A DNA stretch of 64,000 bases, taken from Thermocatellispora tengchongensis (GTDB taxonomy: Bacteria > Actinomycetota > Actinomycetes > Streptosporangiales > Streptosporangiaceae). The number at the start of each line of letters is the position of its first letter. The stretch's first letter is position 1. A model generated the notes under the pieces. That model searched no databases. It was not told the origin of the DNA and saw nothing but the letters and a program-made list of their open reading frames with translations. Position numbers and translations under genes: made by a program. Positions 51,498 to 64,000 of the stretch are shown here, piece after piece. Location: NCBI RefSeq assembly GCF_014202315.1, contig NZ_JACHGN010000013.1:283228-347227 (forward strand), written 5' to 3'.

Positions 51498-52829
51498 GTG
51501 AAGCTCCTGCTCGCAACCACACTCGTGGCCGGGCTCCTGTCGCCCGCTGCCGCGCCACCGTCCCATGTCGAAGGTGCGCTCCCGAGCGGCGCGACCTACG
51601 TCATGGACGTGCCGAGGGATTGGAACCGGACGGTCCTGGTGTACAGCCACGGCTACACCCCCGACGGCACACCTAACCCCGCTCAGAACGCTCCGAGCGC
51701 CGCGGTCCGGACCGCGGCGCTCGACCACGGGTACGCCCTGATCGGGTCGTCGTACGCCGAGACCGGCTGGGCACTCGAACACGCGCTCCGCGACCAGTTG
51801 TCCACGGTAGAGGAGTTCGCGAAGCGGTTCGGCAAGCCCCGCAGGACCATCGCGTGGGGCGCCTCACTCGGCGGCATGATCACCACCGGCCTCGCCGAAC
51901 GGCACGGCCACCGGTTCGCCGGCGCGCTCTCCATGTGTGGGGTGCAGGCAGGCGCCGTCGCCAGCTGGAACAACACCCTCGACCCGATCTTCGCCATCCG
52001 AACCCTGCTGACGACGTCCAACACGCCGCTCGCCGACCTGCCCGACCAGGCCTCCGCGCTCGCGTCGGCGGCCGAGCTGACCTCGGCACTCGACGCCGCA
52101 CAGGCCACTCCCCAGGGCCGGGCCCGCATCGCGCTCGCCGCGGCACTGCACAACATCCCGGCGTGGACCACCGCGTCGTCGCCGGAGCCGGCGCCCGACG
52201 ACTACGACACCGCACAACGCAACCAGTACGAGCAGTTGCACAACACCATCTACACAGGGCTGCCCGCCCGCCAGGAGGCGGAGACCTGGGCTGGTGGCAA
52301 CATGTCGTGGAACACCGGAGTGAACTACGCACACCTGCTCGCCCGCTCCGCCGTCCGCCCCGAAGTCGAGGCGCTCTACGCCCGCGCGGGACTGTCGCTC
52401 ACGGAGGACCTCGCGACCCTTGCCAGGGCACCTCGGATCTCGGCCGATCCGGGCGCGGTGGCGTACATGATCCGCTACCTGACGTTCACCGGACGACCGG
52501 GCACCCCGCTGTTCACGATCCACACCACCGGGGACGCGGACGTGCCGGTGCAGGGCCAGCGCGCCTACGCCGACGCGGTACACGACGCCGGCTACGAGAA
52601 GTCGCTCCGTCAGGCGTTCGTCCATCGCGGCGGCCACTGCACCTTCACCACCGGGGAGATCATGGCGGCGTTGGCCGCACTGGAGAAGCGGGTGGACACC
52701 GGCCGGTGGCCCGATACGGGCCCGAACGCGCTGAACGCCTCGGCGGCACGGCTCGACCCCGGCGCGACGCACGCATACCGGACCTACCGGCCGGCACCGT
52801 ACCCGCGGCCCTTCGACCTCGCACGGTGA
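51498..52829 (+). CDS. secreted alpha/beta hydrolase
   Basis: This 443-residue protein has a short signal peptide (KLLLATTLVAGLLSPAAA). The fold begins with WNRTVLVYSHGYTPDG. The nucleophile elbow is IAWGASLGGMITTGLAE (Ser in GASLGG), with the acid region HTTGDADVPVQGQ and His in VHRGGHCTF. The large helical insert (about 150-330) is unusual for simple esterases and resembles peptidase- or feruloyl-type enzymes. AAAGGA precedes GTG 51498. A GNRA hairpin follows the stop as terminator. Confidence 0.78.
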   Translation: MKLLLATTLVAGLLSPAAAPPSHVEGALPSGATYVMDVPRDWNRTVLVYSHGYTPDGTPNPAQNAPSAAVRTAALDHGYALIGSSYAETGWALEHALRDQLSTVEEFAKRFGKPRRTIAWGASLGGMITTGLAERHGHRFAGALSMCGVQAGAVASWNNTLDPIFAIRTLLTTSNTPLADLPDQASALASAAELTSALDAAQATPQGRARIALAAALHNIPAWTTASSPEPAPDDYDTAQRNQYEQLHNTIYTGLPARQEAETWAGGNMSWNTGVNYAHLLARSAVRPEVEALYARAGLSLTEDLATLARAPRISADPGAVAYMIRYLTFTGRPGTPLFTIHTTGDADVPVQGQRAYADAVHDAGYEKSLRQAFVHRGGHCTFTTGEIMAALAALEKRVDTGRWPDTGPNALNASAARLDPGATHAYRTYRPAPYPRPFDLAR

Positions 52830-52852
52830 CGGAGGTCGCCGACTGAGAGAGA

Positions 52853-52868
52853 AACGCCGCGAGGCGTT
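52853..52868. terminator. hairpin terminator after the secreted hydrolase
   Basis: AACGCC-GCGA-GGCGTT is a perfect 6-bp stem with a GNRA tetraloop, 24 bp after the stop at 52829. It is short but well placed. Confidence 0.5.
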
Positions 52869-52939
52869 CCGTTTCCCAGGAACTCCAATTCGCGCCCGCT
52901 GGACTCGGAGCAAGGCTCAGCAACAAGCGGGAATCAGTG

Positions 52940-53290
52940 GCGAGGGGCAGACCCGCTCAACGCTCGCACCCGTACGGGCCTGGTCGGTCCGCACCATGCC
53001 GAGGCTCGGAAGGAGGCTGTGGCCTCCAACAGGCGGGCCGAAATCTCTCCGCCGTCGGTGGTCGGGCCGTCGGCGCTGCCGTTCGGCCCGGTTGGCGATG
53101 TGGAGGGGTACGAGGACCTGAAGCCGAACCCGCGAAGGCGCGCACGACCGAGGAGTTCGTGAAGCTGATGGGCCAGTACCGGGTATGGGCTGGTGAATTC
53201 TCTTTGCGGGAGCCGGCCAGGCGGTCCCGCGGGGCGTTCGGGACCAGCACCCTGTGCCAGGCGCCGAACTCGGACCATCCGCCCCAGTAG
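52940..53290 (+). pseudogene. N-terminal fragment of a large transcriptional regulator
   Basis: TTEEFVKLMGQYRVWAGEFS in the frame ending at 53290 matches the conserved start of actinobacterial XRE/TPR regulators (usual form EEFV-x-x-LR-x-LR-x-WAG-x-PSLR). Upstream, a second frame reads GLVGPHHAEARKEAVASNRR. The HTH and following domains are missing. It is a remnant only. Confidence 0.4.
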
Positions 53291-53313
53291 AGCTCGCAGC
53301 AGGGCGGTGAGGG

Positions 53314-53499
53314 TCAACGGAGCTCGGTACAGCGCCGGAGCACCCTGCGCAGCGGCTCCGGCCAGCTCGGGTACGGTGCTCCCATCAGCGCGTCGATCAC
53401 GGCCAGGGACGGCGGGTCATACGCCGCGGCTGAGACGCCCAAGACGATGGCCCGGTCGATCAGGTAGGCCATGCTGTAGACGCGGTCGCGGTGGAGCAC
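53314..53499 (-). CDS. hypothetical protein fragment
   Basis: This is a 61-residue minus-strand frame. RVYSMAYLIDRAIVLGVSAA and AYDPPSLAVIDALMGAPYPS are followed by EPLRRVLRRCTEL. The reading is coherent and extends upstream in frame as ARARVLCGRV, so it may be the end of a longer lost gene. No family recognised. Confidence 0.35.
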   Translation of the reverse strand: MLHRDRVYSMAYLIDRAIVLGVSAAAYDPPSLAVIDALMGAPYPSWPEPLRRVLRRCTELR

Positions 53500-53943
53500 C
53501 CTGCCGCACAGGACGCGAGCTCGCGCCGAGTTCCCGCTGCGCCGGGCGGCGAACGCCGGCAGCGGTACTCAGAGTGTGGGTACGCCAGCGCATCTACTCG
53601 GCCGCGATGGGCAGGGACATGATCCGCGCCGCACGGGTTCGACTACGGTGGGCACCGCGAGGAGTGGCTACGACCATCGTCTTCGGCCATACACGCCTTG
53701 CGTGCGCGCCGGCCCTACCGGGTTGGAGTCCTGCACCACCAGGCGACGCCCGACGGTGACCGACCGGCCGGGGTAGGGCCTGTGGGTTCTACGCTGAGTC
53801 AGTCTGTCCCGGTGGTGTTCCCCGGTGCCGTGGTGACGGCGTTCATGCGTCCGGGCACACGCCCGGTATCCCGGCCCTGGTTCGGCGTCACCGCCGACGA
53901 GACCGCAGGATGTGGAGAGCGGAACAGTGAGAGGATTGGGAGG
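53500..53943. other. 444-bp stretch without a supported gene
   Basis: Open frames on both strands lack start signals and families. Towards the right end the sequence holds the promoter and the GAGAGG ribosome site (53929-53934) of the Sua5-type gene. CTGAGTCAGT at about 53793 is a short palindrome. Nothing else was seen. Confidence 0.4.
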
Positions 53944-54921
53944 ATGACGGCAAGAACCAGTGACATCGAGAAGGCGGCCAGTGTGCTGCGCGCCGGGGGC
54001 CTGGTGGCCTTCCCGACCGAAACCGTCTACGGTCTGGGCGCCAACGCCGAGGACTCCGCCGCCGTCGCGCGCGTCTTCCAGGTCAAGGGGCGCCCGCCCT
54101 CCCACCCGCTGATCGTCCACATCGGCGGCGCGGAGCACCTGGGCGACTGGGTCGAGAACGTGCCCGGGCCGGCGCGCCTGCTGGCCGAACGCTTCTGGCC
54201 GGGACCACTCACGCTGGTCCTGCGGCGCGGTCGCCGGGTGCCCCTCGAAGCGACTGGTGGCCTGGAGACGGTGGCCGTGCGCGTGCCCGGCCACCCTGTC
54301 GCGCTCGCGTTGCTGTCGGCCTTCGGCGGCGGTGTCGCGGCCCCGTCCGCCAACCGCTTCGGCTCGGTCAGCCCCACAACGGCGGACCACGTCCGTGCGG
54401 AGCTGGGTGATGCCGTCGACTTCGTGCTGGACGGCGGCCCCAGCGAGGTCGGCGTCGAGTCGACCATCGTCGATGCCACGGGCGACACCCCGAGCGTCCT
54501 TCGGCCCGGCGGGGTGACGCGCGAGGACCTCGAAGCGGTGCTGGGGCGCCCGCTTGCGGTCCACTCGACGAGCCACGTCCGGGTGCCGGGCCAGCACCCG
54601 TCACACTACGCGCCACGTGCGCGGGTCGTCCTCGTCGAGCCCGAGAAGGTCGTCGCCGAAGCGGAGCTCGCGCAGGAGCTGGGGCACCGGGTGGGCGTCT
54701 TTCTTCCCCCCTCCTTCGCCGACGCCGAGGTGAAGGCGCACGCCGTGGTGGCGGTCCCCGCTTCGATGGCCGCCTACGCGCGCGGGCTGTACGGGTTTCT
54801 GCGCGAGCTCGACCAGCGGGGGTGCGACCTCATCGTCGCGTCCTTGCCGGTGGAGGAGGGGCTGGGACTCGCGATCGCCAACCGGCTCTGCCGCGCCGCG
54901 GGGCCCCGGCCCTCCGAGTGA
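53944..54921 (+). CDS. L-threonylcarbamoyladenylate synthase (Sua5 type)
   Basis: This is a 325-residue enzyme that makes threonylcarbamoyl-AMP for the t6A modification of ANN-decoding tRNAs. The YrdC domain is FPTETVYGLGANAEDSAAVA, VFQVKGRPPSHPLIVHI and WPGPLTLVLRR, with VAAPSANRFGSVSPTTADHV carrying the SxNxSG-like block. The C-terminal Sua5 domain starts PGQHPSHYAPRARVVLVE, the conserved linker that closes on the active site. ATG 53944 is 9 bases after GAGAGG. This length fits the two-domain Sua5 form and not YrdC alone. It is a single, intact, housekeeping gene. Confidence 0.9.
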   Translation: MTARTSDIEKAASVLRAGGLVAFPTETVYGLGANAEDSAAVARVFQVKGRPPSHPLIVHIGGAEHLGDWVENVPGPARLLAERFWPGPLTLVLRRGRRVPLEATGGLETVAVRVPGHPVALALLSAFGGGVAAPSANRFGSVSPTTADHVRAELGDAVDFVLDGGPSEVGVESTIVDATGDTPSVLRPGGVTREDLEAVLGRPLAVHSTSHVRVPGQHPSHYAPRARVVLVEPEKVVAEAELAQELGHRVGVFLPPSFADAEVKAHAVVAVPASMAAYARGLYGFLRELDQRGCDLIVASLPVEEGLGLAIANRLCRAAGPRPSE

Positions 54922-55014
54922 CCCGCAACGCCCCAACGGCCGGCGGTGCTCGGGTCACGATGCGGAGCCGGCGGTGACTTCGAGGCCGCCGGCTGCTACT
55001 AGCCGCGATCCTGA

Positions 55015-55150
55015 CCGGGCTGGGAGCCTTGCTGGACAGCCGCGGCTTTCCCGCCGGCCCTGACGGCTATGCGCAACTGCTGGCCTGGGCGCGATCCTCC
55101 GGCGTCCTGCACCGGGCCGGAGTGGAGTGCACCGGCTCCTATGGGGCCGC
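55015..55150 (+). pseudogene. IS110-family transposase fragment
   Basis: LGALLDSRGFPAGPDGYAQL then LAWARSSGVLHRAGVECTGS-YGA matches the N-terminal RuvC-like region of IS110 transposases, including the E-x-TGSYGA block. It stops abruptly and is joined to a TnpB fragment in the next bases. Confidence 0.6.
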
Positions 55151-55154
55151 GCCG

Positions 55155-55456
55155 GCCAGGACGCGGGGTCAAGAACGGGCGGCTGGCCCGCGCCATCTCC
55201 GATGCGAGCCGGCGGGAACTCCGCTTGATGCTGGAGTACAAGGCGGCCTGGTACGGGCGCACGCTGATGGTGGTGGACCGATGGTCGCCTTCCTCCAAGC
55301 TGTGCTCGGCATGCGGCGCGCTGCAGAAGACGATGCCGCTGGACGTCCGGGAACGGGCTGCGCCTGTGGCGCGGTCCATGATCGGGATGTGAACGCGGCC
55401 GCGAACATCCTCGCCACCGGCTGGCGGGGAGGTCAAACGCCTGCGGAGCCGGTGTA
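55155..55456 (+). pseudogene. TnpB (IS605 OrfB) C-terminal fragment
   Basis: VKNGRLARAISDASRRELRL, LEYKAAWYGRTLMVVDRWSP and SSKLCSACGALQKTMPLDVR, then one frame over CACGAVHDRDVNAAANILAT. This is the zinc finger (two CxxC/CxC pairs) and the RuvC-III Asp (DRDVNAAxNI) of TnpB nucleases. The N-terminal domain and RuvC-I/II are absent and one base is lost near 55350. It is not an active guide-RNA nuclease. The stop lies at 55456, followed by an IS605-like right end. Confidence 0.7.
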
Positions 55457-55469
55457 AGACATCAACGAG

Positions 55470-55560
55470 AGTCCTGTCGGGCGGGCGACCGGCAGTGAAA
55501 CAGGAAGCCCGACCGGCGACGGCGTGGAATCCCTGCCTTTTCAGGGCCGGGAGGATTCAA
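55470..55560 (+). ncRNA. IS605-like right end, omega-RNA-type scaffold
   Basis: After the TnpB stop comes a GC-rich hairpin region ending in GGAATCCCTGCC-TTTTC-AGGGCCGGGAGG-ATTCAA (55526-55560). The same arrangement closes many actinobacterial IS605/TnpB elements, where it forms the 3' part of the guide RNA and the right-end cleavage site (TCAA). The guide would begin directly after 55560. With a truncated TnpB, transcription is possible but function is not. Confidence 0.55.
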
Positions 55561-55907
55561 CAGCGAGACATGGAGGTACTCCGCGCCGGGACACCGGTCG
55601 GCGCGGCGGGCGAGGTGAACAGCCCGACGACCTCGCCTACCCTCACCCCGGCGTCGGCCGGATGGCGCAACGGCCGGCGCAGGTCCACCAGGTAGCGCAG
55701 CCGGCGGCCGTCGCGGATGCGCCGCACATACCCCTCCCGGGCCAGATCGGCGATGATGGCGAACACGGTGCGCTCGGTCACGCCGAGCGCGGCGGCCACC
55801 TCCCGCTGCCGTGCCTTGGGATGGCCGGCGAGGTAGGCCAGCACCCGCAGGTGATGCGTCAGGAACGTCCACCCCGGCCGATTTGGCTCGGCCTGCGCAC
55901 CTGGCAT
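55557..55907 (-). CDS. winged-helix regulator, C-terminus altered by the IS605-like end
   Basis: This is a 116-residue protein. The HTH is THHLRVLAYLAGHPKARQRE then VAAALGVTERTVFAIIADLA with the wing REGYVRRIRDGRRLRYLVDL. It is an ArsR/MarR-like fold used by small actinobacterial regulators. GGGGAG precedes ATG 55907. The reading ends ARSTSMSRC with the stop supplied by the bases TTGA of the IS right end (55557-55560). The last residues may therefore be foreign or truncated. Confidence 0.72.
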   Translation of the reverse strand: MPGAQAEPNRPGWTFLTHHLRVLAYLAGHPKARQREVAAALGVTERTVFAIIADLAREGYVRRIRDGRRLRYLVDLRRPLRHPADAGVRVGEVVGLFTSPAAPTGVPARSTSMSRC

Positions 55908-56245
55908 GATCCGTCTCCCCTCGGGCTCCCGTGATACACCCCGTCACACCACACGAGCGAAGCCGATTACGTGAAACATCCCTCATGCCTATCCTGCCAC
56001 CACTGGGTCGGCAGCACCTCTTGCCACCCCCGTGACCCGGCCGATCAAGGAAAAGGGGAAGCGATGAACCCGCAGGACCCGACCGATCCGCGGCGCCGGC
56101 TACAGATCGAGGTGGCTGCGGCCACACCGGGCCAGGCCGTGACCGTGCACTCGGAGCTGGACCAGGTCGGCCTGCGCTCGCCACGTCCGGGCGGCTGCGC
56201 GCGAGATCGACACACCAAGGTATGGGCCGTCGAAGAAAGGACACA

Positions 56246-56573
56246 ATGCAGACTGAGTACCGAGGTCCACGCTTTGGCGATGTATGGCGTCTCAAAGCCC
56301 CAGGGTGAGCAGCGGTTCGGGCCGCCCGTTCTCATCGGGTCGCCTGACCTGTACCGCGCGGCCGAGAGCGACATGGTCGTGGTCGTGCCGGTGCGAGGAA
56401 CGACGTGGATGGGGCCGCGGCTCGTGACCGAGTCGGTCCGTGGGGGCGGCGTCGCGGAGTTGGATCGGCTGACGTCGGTGCCTCGCGGGTGGCTGGCCGA
56501 GTATGTGCTGTCGTCGCTGGAGGAGCGGCATGCGGACATCGGCCGGCATGTACGGAACCTGATTGACCCCTGA
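56246..56573 (+). pseudogene. MazF/PemK-like toxin gene with a frame break
   Basis: ATG 56246 after AAAGGA reads QTEYRGPRFGDVWRLKAPG and stops. One frame over the sequence goes on as GEQRFGPPVLIGSPDLYRAA and ESDMVVVVPVRG...VAELDRLTSVPRGWLAEYVL, ending HADIGRHVRNLIDP at 56573. The GDVWRL...RPVLI-S-DLY...VVVVPV order is that of MazF-type endoribonucleases. An open frame from ATG 56064 (GGGGAAG before it) runs through the whole region in the second frame. Its first 60 codons have no homology I can name and might be the antitoxin. A TA pair is a guess. Confidence 0.45.
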
Positions 56574-56797
56574 AGGGCTGATCGTGCGGGAGCCGCCCCA
56601 GTTCGTTGCGGACCGGGGCGGTCGCTTGGTGTAGTAATCGGCGGTTCCCCGCGACATCCGCGCCTCGTTTCCCCCTGAGGGAGCCGGACGCAGGTGAAAC
56701 GCCATAAGGTGACATAGGGGAGTGGTAGTAGGATTCGCGAAAGTCTGATCGGGCTTCTGGTCGATCCGCCTGGCGGCGGCCCGGGCCCGCACCACCG

Positions 56798-61117
<4,320 letters not shown>

Positions 61118-61161
61118 CCCCCTCCCCCGGCGAACCCTCGGCCACAGCGAAGGAGCGTTAC

Positions 61162-63522
61162 GTGCACGATCCCCACGAGCCGTCCGGGAACGAGCCGCCC
61201 GCGGACGTGCCCGCGACCATGGGCCTCGGGCGGCTGGCGGCGACGGTGGAGCGGCTGCGGCGCGAGGTGCGGGAGGCGCACGCCGCGGCCGACGGCCGCG
61301 CCCTGATCGAGCTGGCCAAGGGCATCCTGGTGGAGCGGCTGGGGTGCAATCCGGCCGAGGCGGCCCGGCAGCTCGCCGGGCTCGCCGAGAAGGCCGGGCT
61401 GTCGCCGCTGGAGCTGGCGGCCGACATCGTCAACCAGGCGGCCCGCGACCGCATGACCCAGGCGGCCGGCGAGTTCCTGTCCGCGGCCACCGGCGACGGC
61501 GACGCCGAGAAGCTCTCGGTCGCCGTCCGGCTGCGTACCGCCGAGAGCGGCGCGCTGGCCGCCGCCGACACCCAGGCGGTCGCGGAATCGCTGCTGGAAC
61601 ACGCCCTGGTGCCGCTCGGCGCGCACGCCGTCGCGGTGTGGGCCGCGGGCATGGACGCCTCGCTCACCCTGGCCGGGTCGGCGGGCTTCGGCGAGGAGGA
61701 GGCCCGGCGCTGGCGGTACGTGCCCCCCGGCGTCGCGACACCGGCCCGGCAGGCGCTGCTGGAGCGACGCGCGGTGTGGTGGACCGATCTGTCCCGGACG
61801 GGCCTGCCGTCGGTCGGGCACCGCAGGGACGCCGCCGAGGGGCGCGTCGCGCTGCCCGCGGGCACGGGCGGGCGGGTCCTCGGCGTGCTGGAGATCGCCT
61901 GGCCGCACCCGGTGCCGCCGCAGCCGCCTCAGGTCGAGCGGCAGGTGGAGGCGCTGGCCGAGCTGGCCGCGCACACCCTGGAGACCGGCTCGCGGCCGGT
62001 GGCGTACGAGCCGGGTTCGGAGCTCGTGGACCTGGCCGACGGTCTGCACGACTCGGCGCTGGTGCTGCGCCCGCACCTCGACGCCGACGGGCGGCTCGCC
62101 GACTTCCGCATCCACCACGTCAACGGGGAGTTCGTGGACTTCGCCGGCCGCCCTCGCGGCATGGTGATGGGCACGCTGCTGCTGGAGTCGTACCCGATGT
62201 CGGCCGGCGAGGGCGGCCTGTACGAGAAGGTCGAGCGTGTCTACGCCACCGGCGAGCCGTTCCGGGCCGAGCGTATGACGCTGACCGCGCTGGTGGACGA
62301 GGTGCCGCTGAGCGTGGTCGCCTCGGTCAGCATCAGCCGGGTCGGCGAGGACGTGCTGCTGGTCTGGCGGGTCATGGACGAGGCCGCCCGCCTGGCGAAC
62401 CTGTTGCAGCACGCCCAGCGGCTGGGCCGGGTGGGCGCCTTCGAGGAGAACGCGGTCACCGGCGGCGTCGTGTGGAGCGAGCAGATGTACACCCTGCACG
62501 GCCTGCCCGCCACCGAGCCGCCGATCCCGCTCCAGCGGCTGCCGCGGCACGCCCACCCCGACGACGGCGTCGCGCTCGGCCGGTTCCTGCGCACCCTGCT
62601 GCACCACCGCCGCCCCGCCTCCACCGCCTTCCGGCTCCAGCGGCCCGACGGCGTGGCGCGGCACATCCGCGTGGTCGCCGAGCCCGTCCTGGACAGCGAC
62701 GGCACCCTGCTGGCCGTGCGCGGGGCGTTCCAGGACGTCTCGGCCCAGCACTGGACCGAGGTCGCGCTGGCCGCCACCCGTGACCAGCTCGCGCACAGCG
62801 AGCAGCAGGCGAGCGAGCGCAACCGCCTGGCCCTGCAACTGCAGAACGCCATCATGCCGCCCACCCGGGGCCCGTTCGAGGCGTTCAACCTCAAGATCGC
62901 CGTACGCTACCGCCCGGCCGAGGAGGAGCACTCGGTGGGCGGCGACTGGTACGACGCGCTCGTGTTGCCGTCCAAGCAGGTGCTGCTGTCGGTGGGCGAC
63001 GTCGCCGGCCACGGCATCGAGGCGGCCACCGGCATGGTCGTGCTGCGCAACGCGCTGCGGGGCCTGGCCACCACCGGCGCCGGGCCCGCGCAGTTGCTGA
63101 CCTGGCTCAACCTCGTCGCGCACCAGCTCACCGAGCAGATCACCGCCACCGCCGTGTGCGCGCTGTTCGACCCCGAGACCGGGGTCATGCGCTGGGCCAG
63201 GGCCGGCCACCTGCCGCCGATCCAGATCCGCTCAGGCACGCCCACTGAGCTGCCCATGATCAGCGGCATGATGCTGGGCGTGCTGGCCGAGGTCGAGTAC
63301 GAGGAGGGCGCACACCGCCTGGAGCAGGGCGACGTCCTGCTGATGTACACCGACGGGCTGATCGAGCGCCGCGACCGCTCGCTGCAGCACTCGCAGCAGC
63401 ACCTCCTACGAGTGGCCGGGGAACCGGGGCCTACGCTGGAGGAACGGCTGGACCATCTGCTCACCCACAGCAGGTCCGACACCGATGACGACACCTGCCT
63501 CATCGGCATCGAATACCGGTGA
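61162..63522 (+). CDS. ANTAR-GAF-PAS-PP2C (SpoIIE-type) phosphatase
   Basis: This is a 786-residue signalling protein. The ANTAR-like helical module is ALIELAKGILVERLGCNPAE (about 45-105). A GAF domain (about 120-280) and PAS domains (about 300-545) follow. The SpoIIE/PP2C phosphatase has the metal-binding Asp residues in VGGDWYDALVLPS, SVGDVAGHGIEAATGM, MYTDGLIERRD and DDDTCLIGIE. It would dephosphorylate an anti-anti-sigma (STAS) protein. GTG 61162 has AAGGAG 8 bases upstream, 44 bp after the kinase stop, so the two are co-transcribed. A STAS remnant follows at once, matching its expected substrate. Confidence 0.87.
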   Translation: MHDPHEPSGNEPPADVPATMGLGRLAATVERLRREVREAHAAADGRALIELAKGILVERLGCNPAEAARQLAGLAEKAGLSPLELAADIVNQAARDRMTQAAGEFLSAATGDGDAEKLSVAVRLRTAESGALAAADTQAVAESLLEHALVPLGAHAVAVWAAGMDASLTLAGSAGFGEEEARRWRYVPPGVATPARQALLERRAVWWTDLSRTGLPSVGHRRDAAEGRVALPAGTGGRVLGVLEIAWPHPVPPQPPQVERQVEALAELAAHTLETGSRPVAYEPGSELVDLADGLHDSALVLRPHLDADGRLADFRIHHVNGEFVDFAGRPRGMVMGTLLLESYPMSAGEGGLYEKVERVYATGEPFRAERMTLTALVDEVPLSVVASVSISRVGEDVLLVWRVMDEAARLANLLQHAQRLGRVGAFEENAVTGGVVWSEQMYTLHGLPATEPPIPLQRLPRHAHPDDGVALGRFLRTLLHHRRPASTAFRLQRPDGVARHIRVVAEPVLDSDGTLLAVRGAFQDVSAQHWTEVALAATRDQLAHSEQQASERNRLALQLQNAIMPPTRGPFEAFNLKIAVRYRPAEEEHSVGGDWYDALVLPSKQVLLSVGDVAGHGIEAATGMVVLRNALRGLATTGAGPAQLLTWLNLVAHQLTEQITATAVCALFDPETGVMRWARAGHLPPIQIRSGTPTELPMISGMMLGVLAEVEYEEGAHRLEQGDVLLMYTDGLIERRDRSLQHSQQHLLRVAGEPGPTLEERLDHLLTHSRSDTDDDTCLIGIEYR

Positions 63523-63654
63523 CCGGTCCACCCGGGGAGGATCCAGAATCACCGAGATCAACCGTTCCGTTGATCGCCTGTACCCGGGCCGACTGCGGGT
63601 CCGGGCATGGTTCCCGGGACATGGCGCCCGGCGCGGGGGGGCGATGTGACACCC

Positions 63655-63883
63655 CTGAGGCTCGCCCACCGCCGCCTCCCCGGCATGTCGTTCATAGACA
63701 GCTCGGGGGTTCCGGGTGCTGGTGTCCTGCCTGCGGCGCACCCGCGACCACGGCGGGGCCACCCACCTGGCCGCGCTGCAGCGCTCGCCGTCCCACCTGC
63801 TGAAGTTGTTCGGCCTGCGCGCCCACCTGCGGGTGCACGACTCTGGGGACGAAGCGGTCGCCGCCGCCTGCGAGCGCGCGTGA
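63655..63883 (+). pseudogene. STAS-domain anti-anti-sigma factor, broken
   Basis: The sequence has RLPGMSFIDSSG (with the phosphorylatable Ser) in one frame and FRVLVSCLRRTRDHGGATHL followed by LQRSPSHLLKLFGLRAHLRV in the next. These are the last two thirds of a STAS domain. One extra G in the run after GACAGCTC shifts the frame, and the N-terminal strand is missing. It ends at TGA 63881-63883. It is the expected partner of the PP2C phosphatase, but this copy cannot make a full domain. Confidence 0.6.
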
Positions 63884-63890
63884 ACCCGGC

Positions 63891-64000
63891 TCAGGTCAGC
63901 AGCGTGGTGCGAAGCTGGGTCAGGACCTTCTTCAGCAGCCGCGAGACGTGCATCTGGGAGATGCCGAGCTCTCCGGCGATCTCCGACTGGGTCATGTTCC
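63891..64000 (-). CDS. C-terminal end of an SigB/SigF-family sigma factor (5' part outside window)
   Basis: The minus strand reads NMTQSEIAGELGISQMHVSR and LLKKVLTQLRTTLLT with the stop at 63891-63893. This is region 4.2 of SigB/F/G-type sigma factors: the HTH with MTQxEIAxxLGISQMHVSRLL. It converges on the STAS remnant with only 7 bp between stops. The kinase, phosphatase, STAS and sigma genes form one stress-response locus. Confidence 0.85.
   Translation of the reverse strand, partial: NMTQSEIAGELGISQMHVSRLLKKVLTQLRTTLLT

Overview
The window is 64 kb of very GC-rich chromosomal DNA with many GTG starts, ATGA and GTGA stop/start overlaps and a dense set of TetR-family regulators. It also carries multi-HAMP kinase, ANTAR/PP2C and STAS/sigma genes, ALF-repeat secreted proteins and pseudogenes of Tn3, ISL3, ISAs1, IS982 and IS605-type elements. 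This points to a filamentous actinobacterium, most likely of the Streptosporangiaceae (Nonomuraea/Streptosporangium type). The assignment rests on gene content and composition only. No rRNA or tRNA gene was recognised, and the single clear housekeeping gene is the Sua5-type tRNA modification gene at 53944-54921.

Region by region. 1-2.3 kb (minus strand): a metal or metalloid resistance operon under a MerR-type promoter (a Cys-Cys protein, rhodanese, MerR, a small Cys-rich membrane protein, a frameshifted ACR3-type arsenite exporter). 2.3-18 kb: a graveyard of mobile DNA (Tn3, integrase, ISAs1, IS982 and ISL3 remnants, a P450/TadA chimera, TetR and LuxR stubs). Intact islands lie between them: a TetR/ketopantoate-reductase-like pair, an XRE-NB-ARC regulator, a SnoaL-SRPBCC protein, a TetR/SGNH hydrolase pair and a TetR/quinone oxidoreductase pair. 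18-23 kb: gamma-glutamyltransferase divergent from an RraA-like, aminotransferase and TetR run. 23-29 kb: hydrolase, DUF3500, DUF1275, MFS exporter and FAD monooxygenase. 30-33.8 kb: a MarR/TetX-like monooxygenase cassette bounded by oppositely oriented Tn3 remnants, then a TetR/membrane-protein pair.

34-41 kb holds the most interesting locus. A 1318-residue secreted protein has ALF repeats, long Ala-rich helices and a C-terminal domain that closely resembles the CD38/ADP-ribosyl cyclase catalytic core, so a NAD-consuming toxin is a reasonable prediction. It is transcribed divergently from a secreted trypsin-fold protein that has lost its catalytic His and Ser and carries LamG and FG-GAP repeats.

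41-50 kb is a probable acyl-CoA catabolic regulon. An acyl-CoA ligase, a frameshifted thiolase, an enoyl-CoA hydratase and a branched-chain-type ABC importer (with LivH, LivM and LivG fused in one polypeptide) are controlled from three promoters. Each promoter carries the same inverted repeat, CAGTCA-N4-TGACTG. 50-56.6 kb mixes a TetR/broken SDR pair, a secreted hydrolase, Sua5, IS110/TnpB remnants with an IS605-like right end, a winged-helix regulator and a frameshifted MazF-like gene. 56.8-64 kb is a stress-signalling module: a hybrid kinase with about six HAMP-type repeats, an ANTAR-GAF-PAS-PP2C phosphatase, a broken STAS gene and the end of a sigma factor gene.

An unusual number of genes, including non-mobile ones, carry single-base frame breaks. 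Real decay around mobile DNA and residual sequencing indels cannot be separated from the sequence alone.
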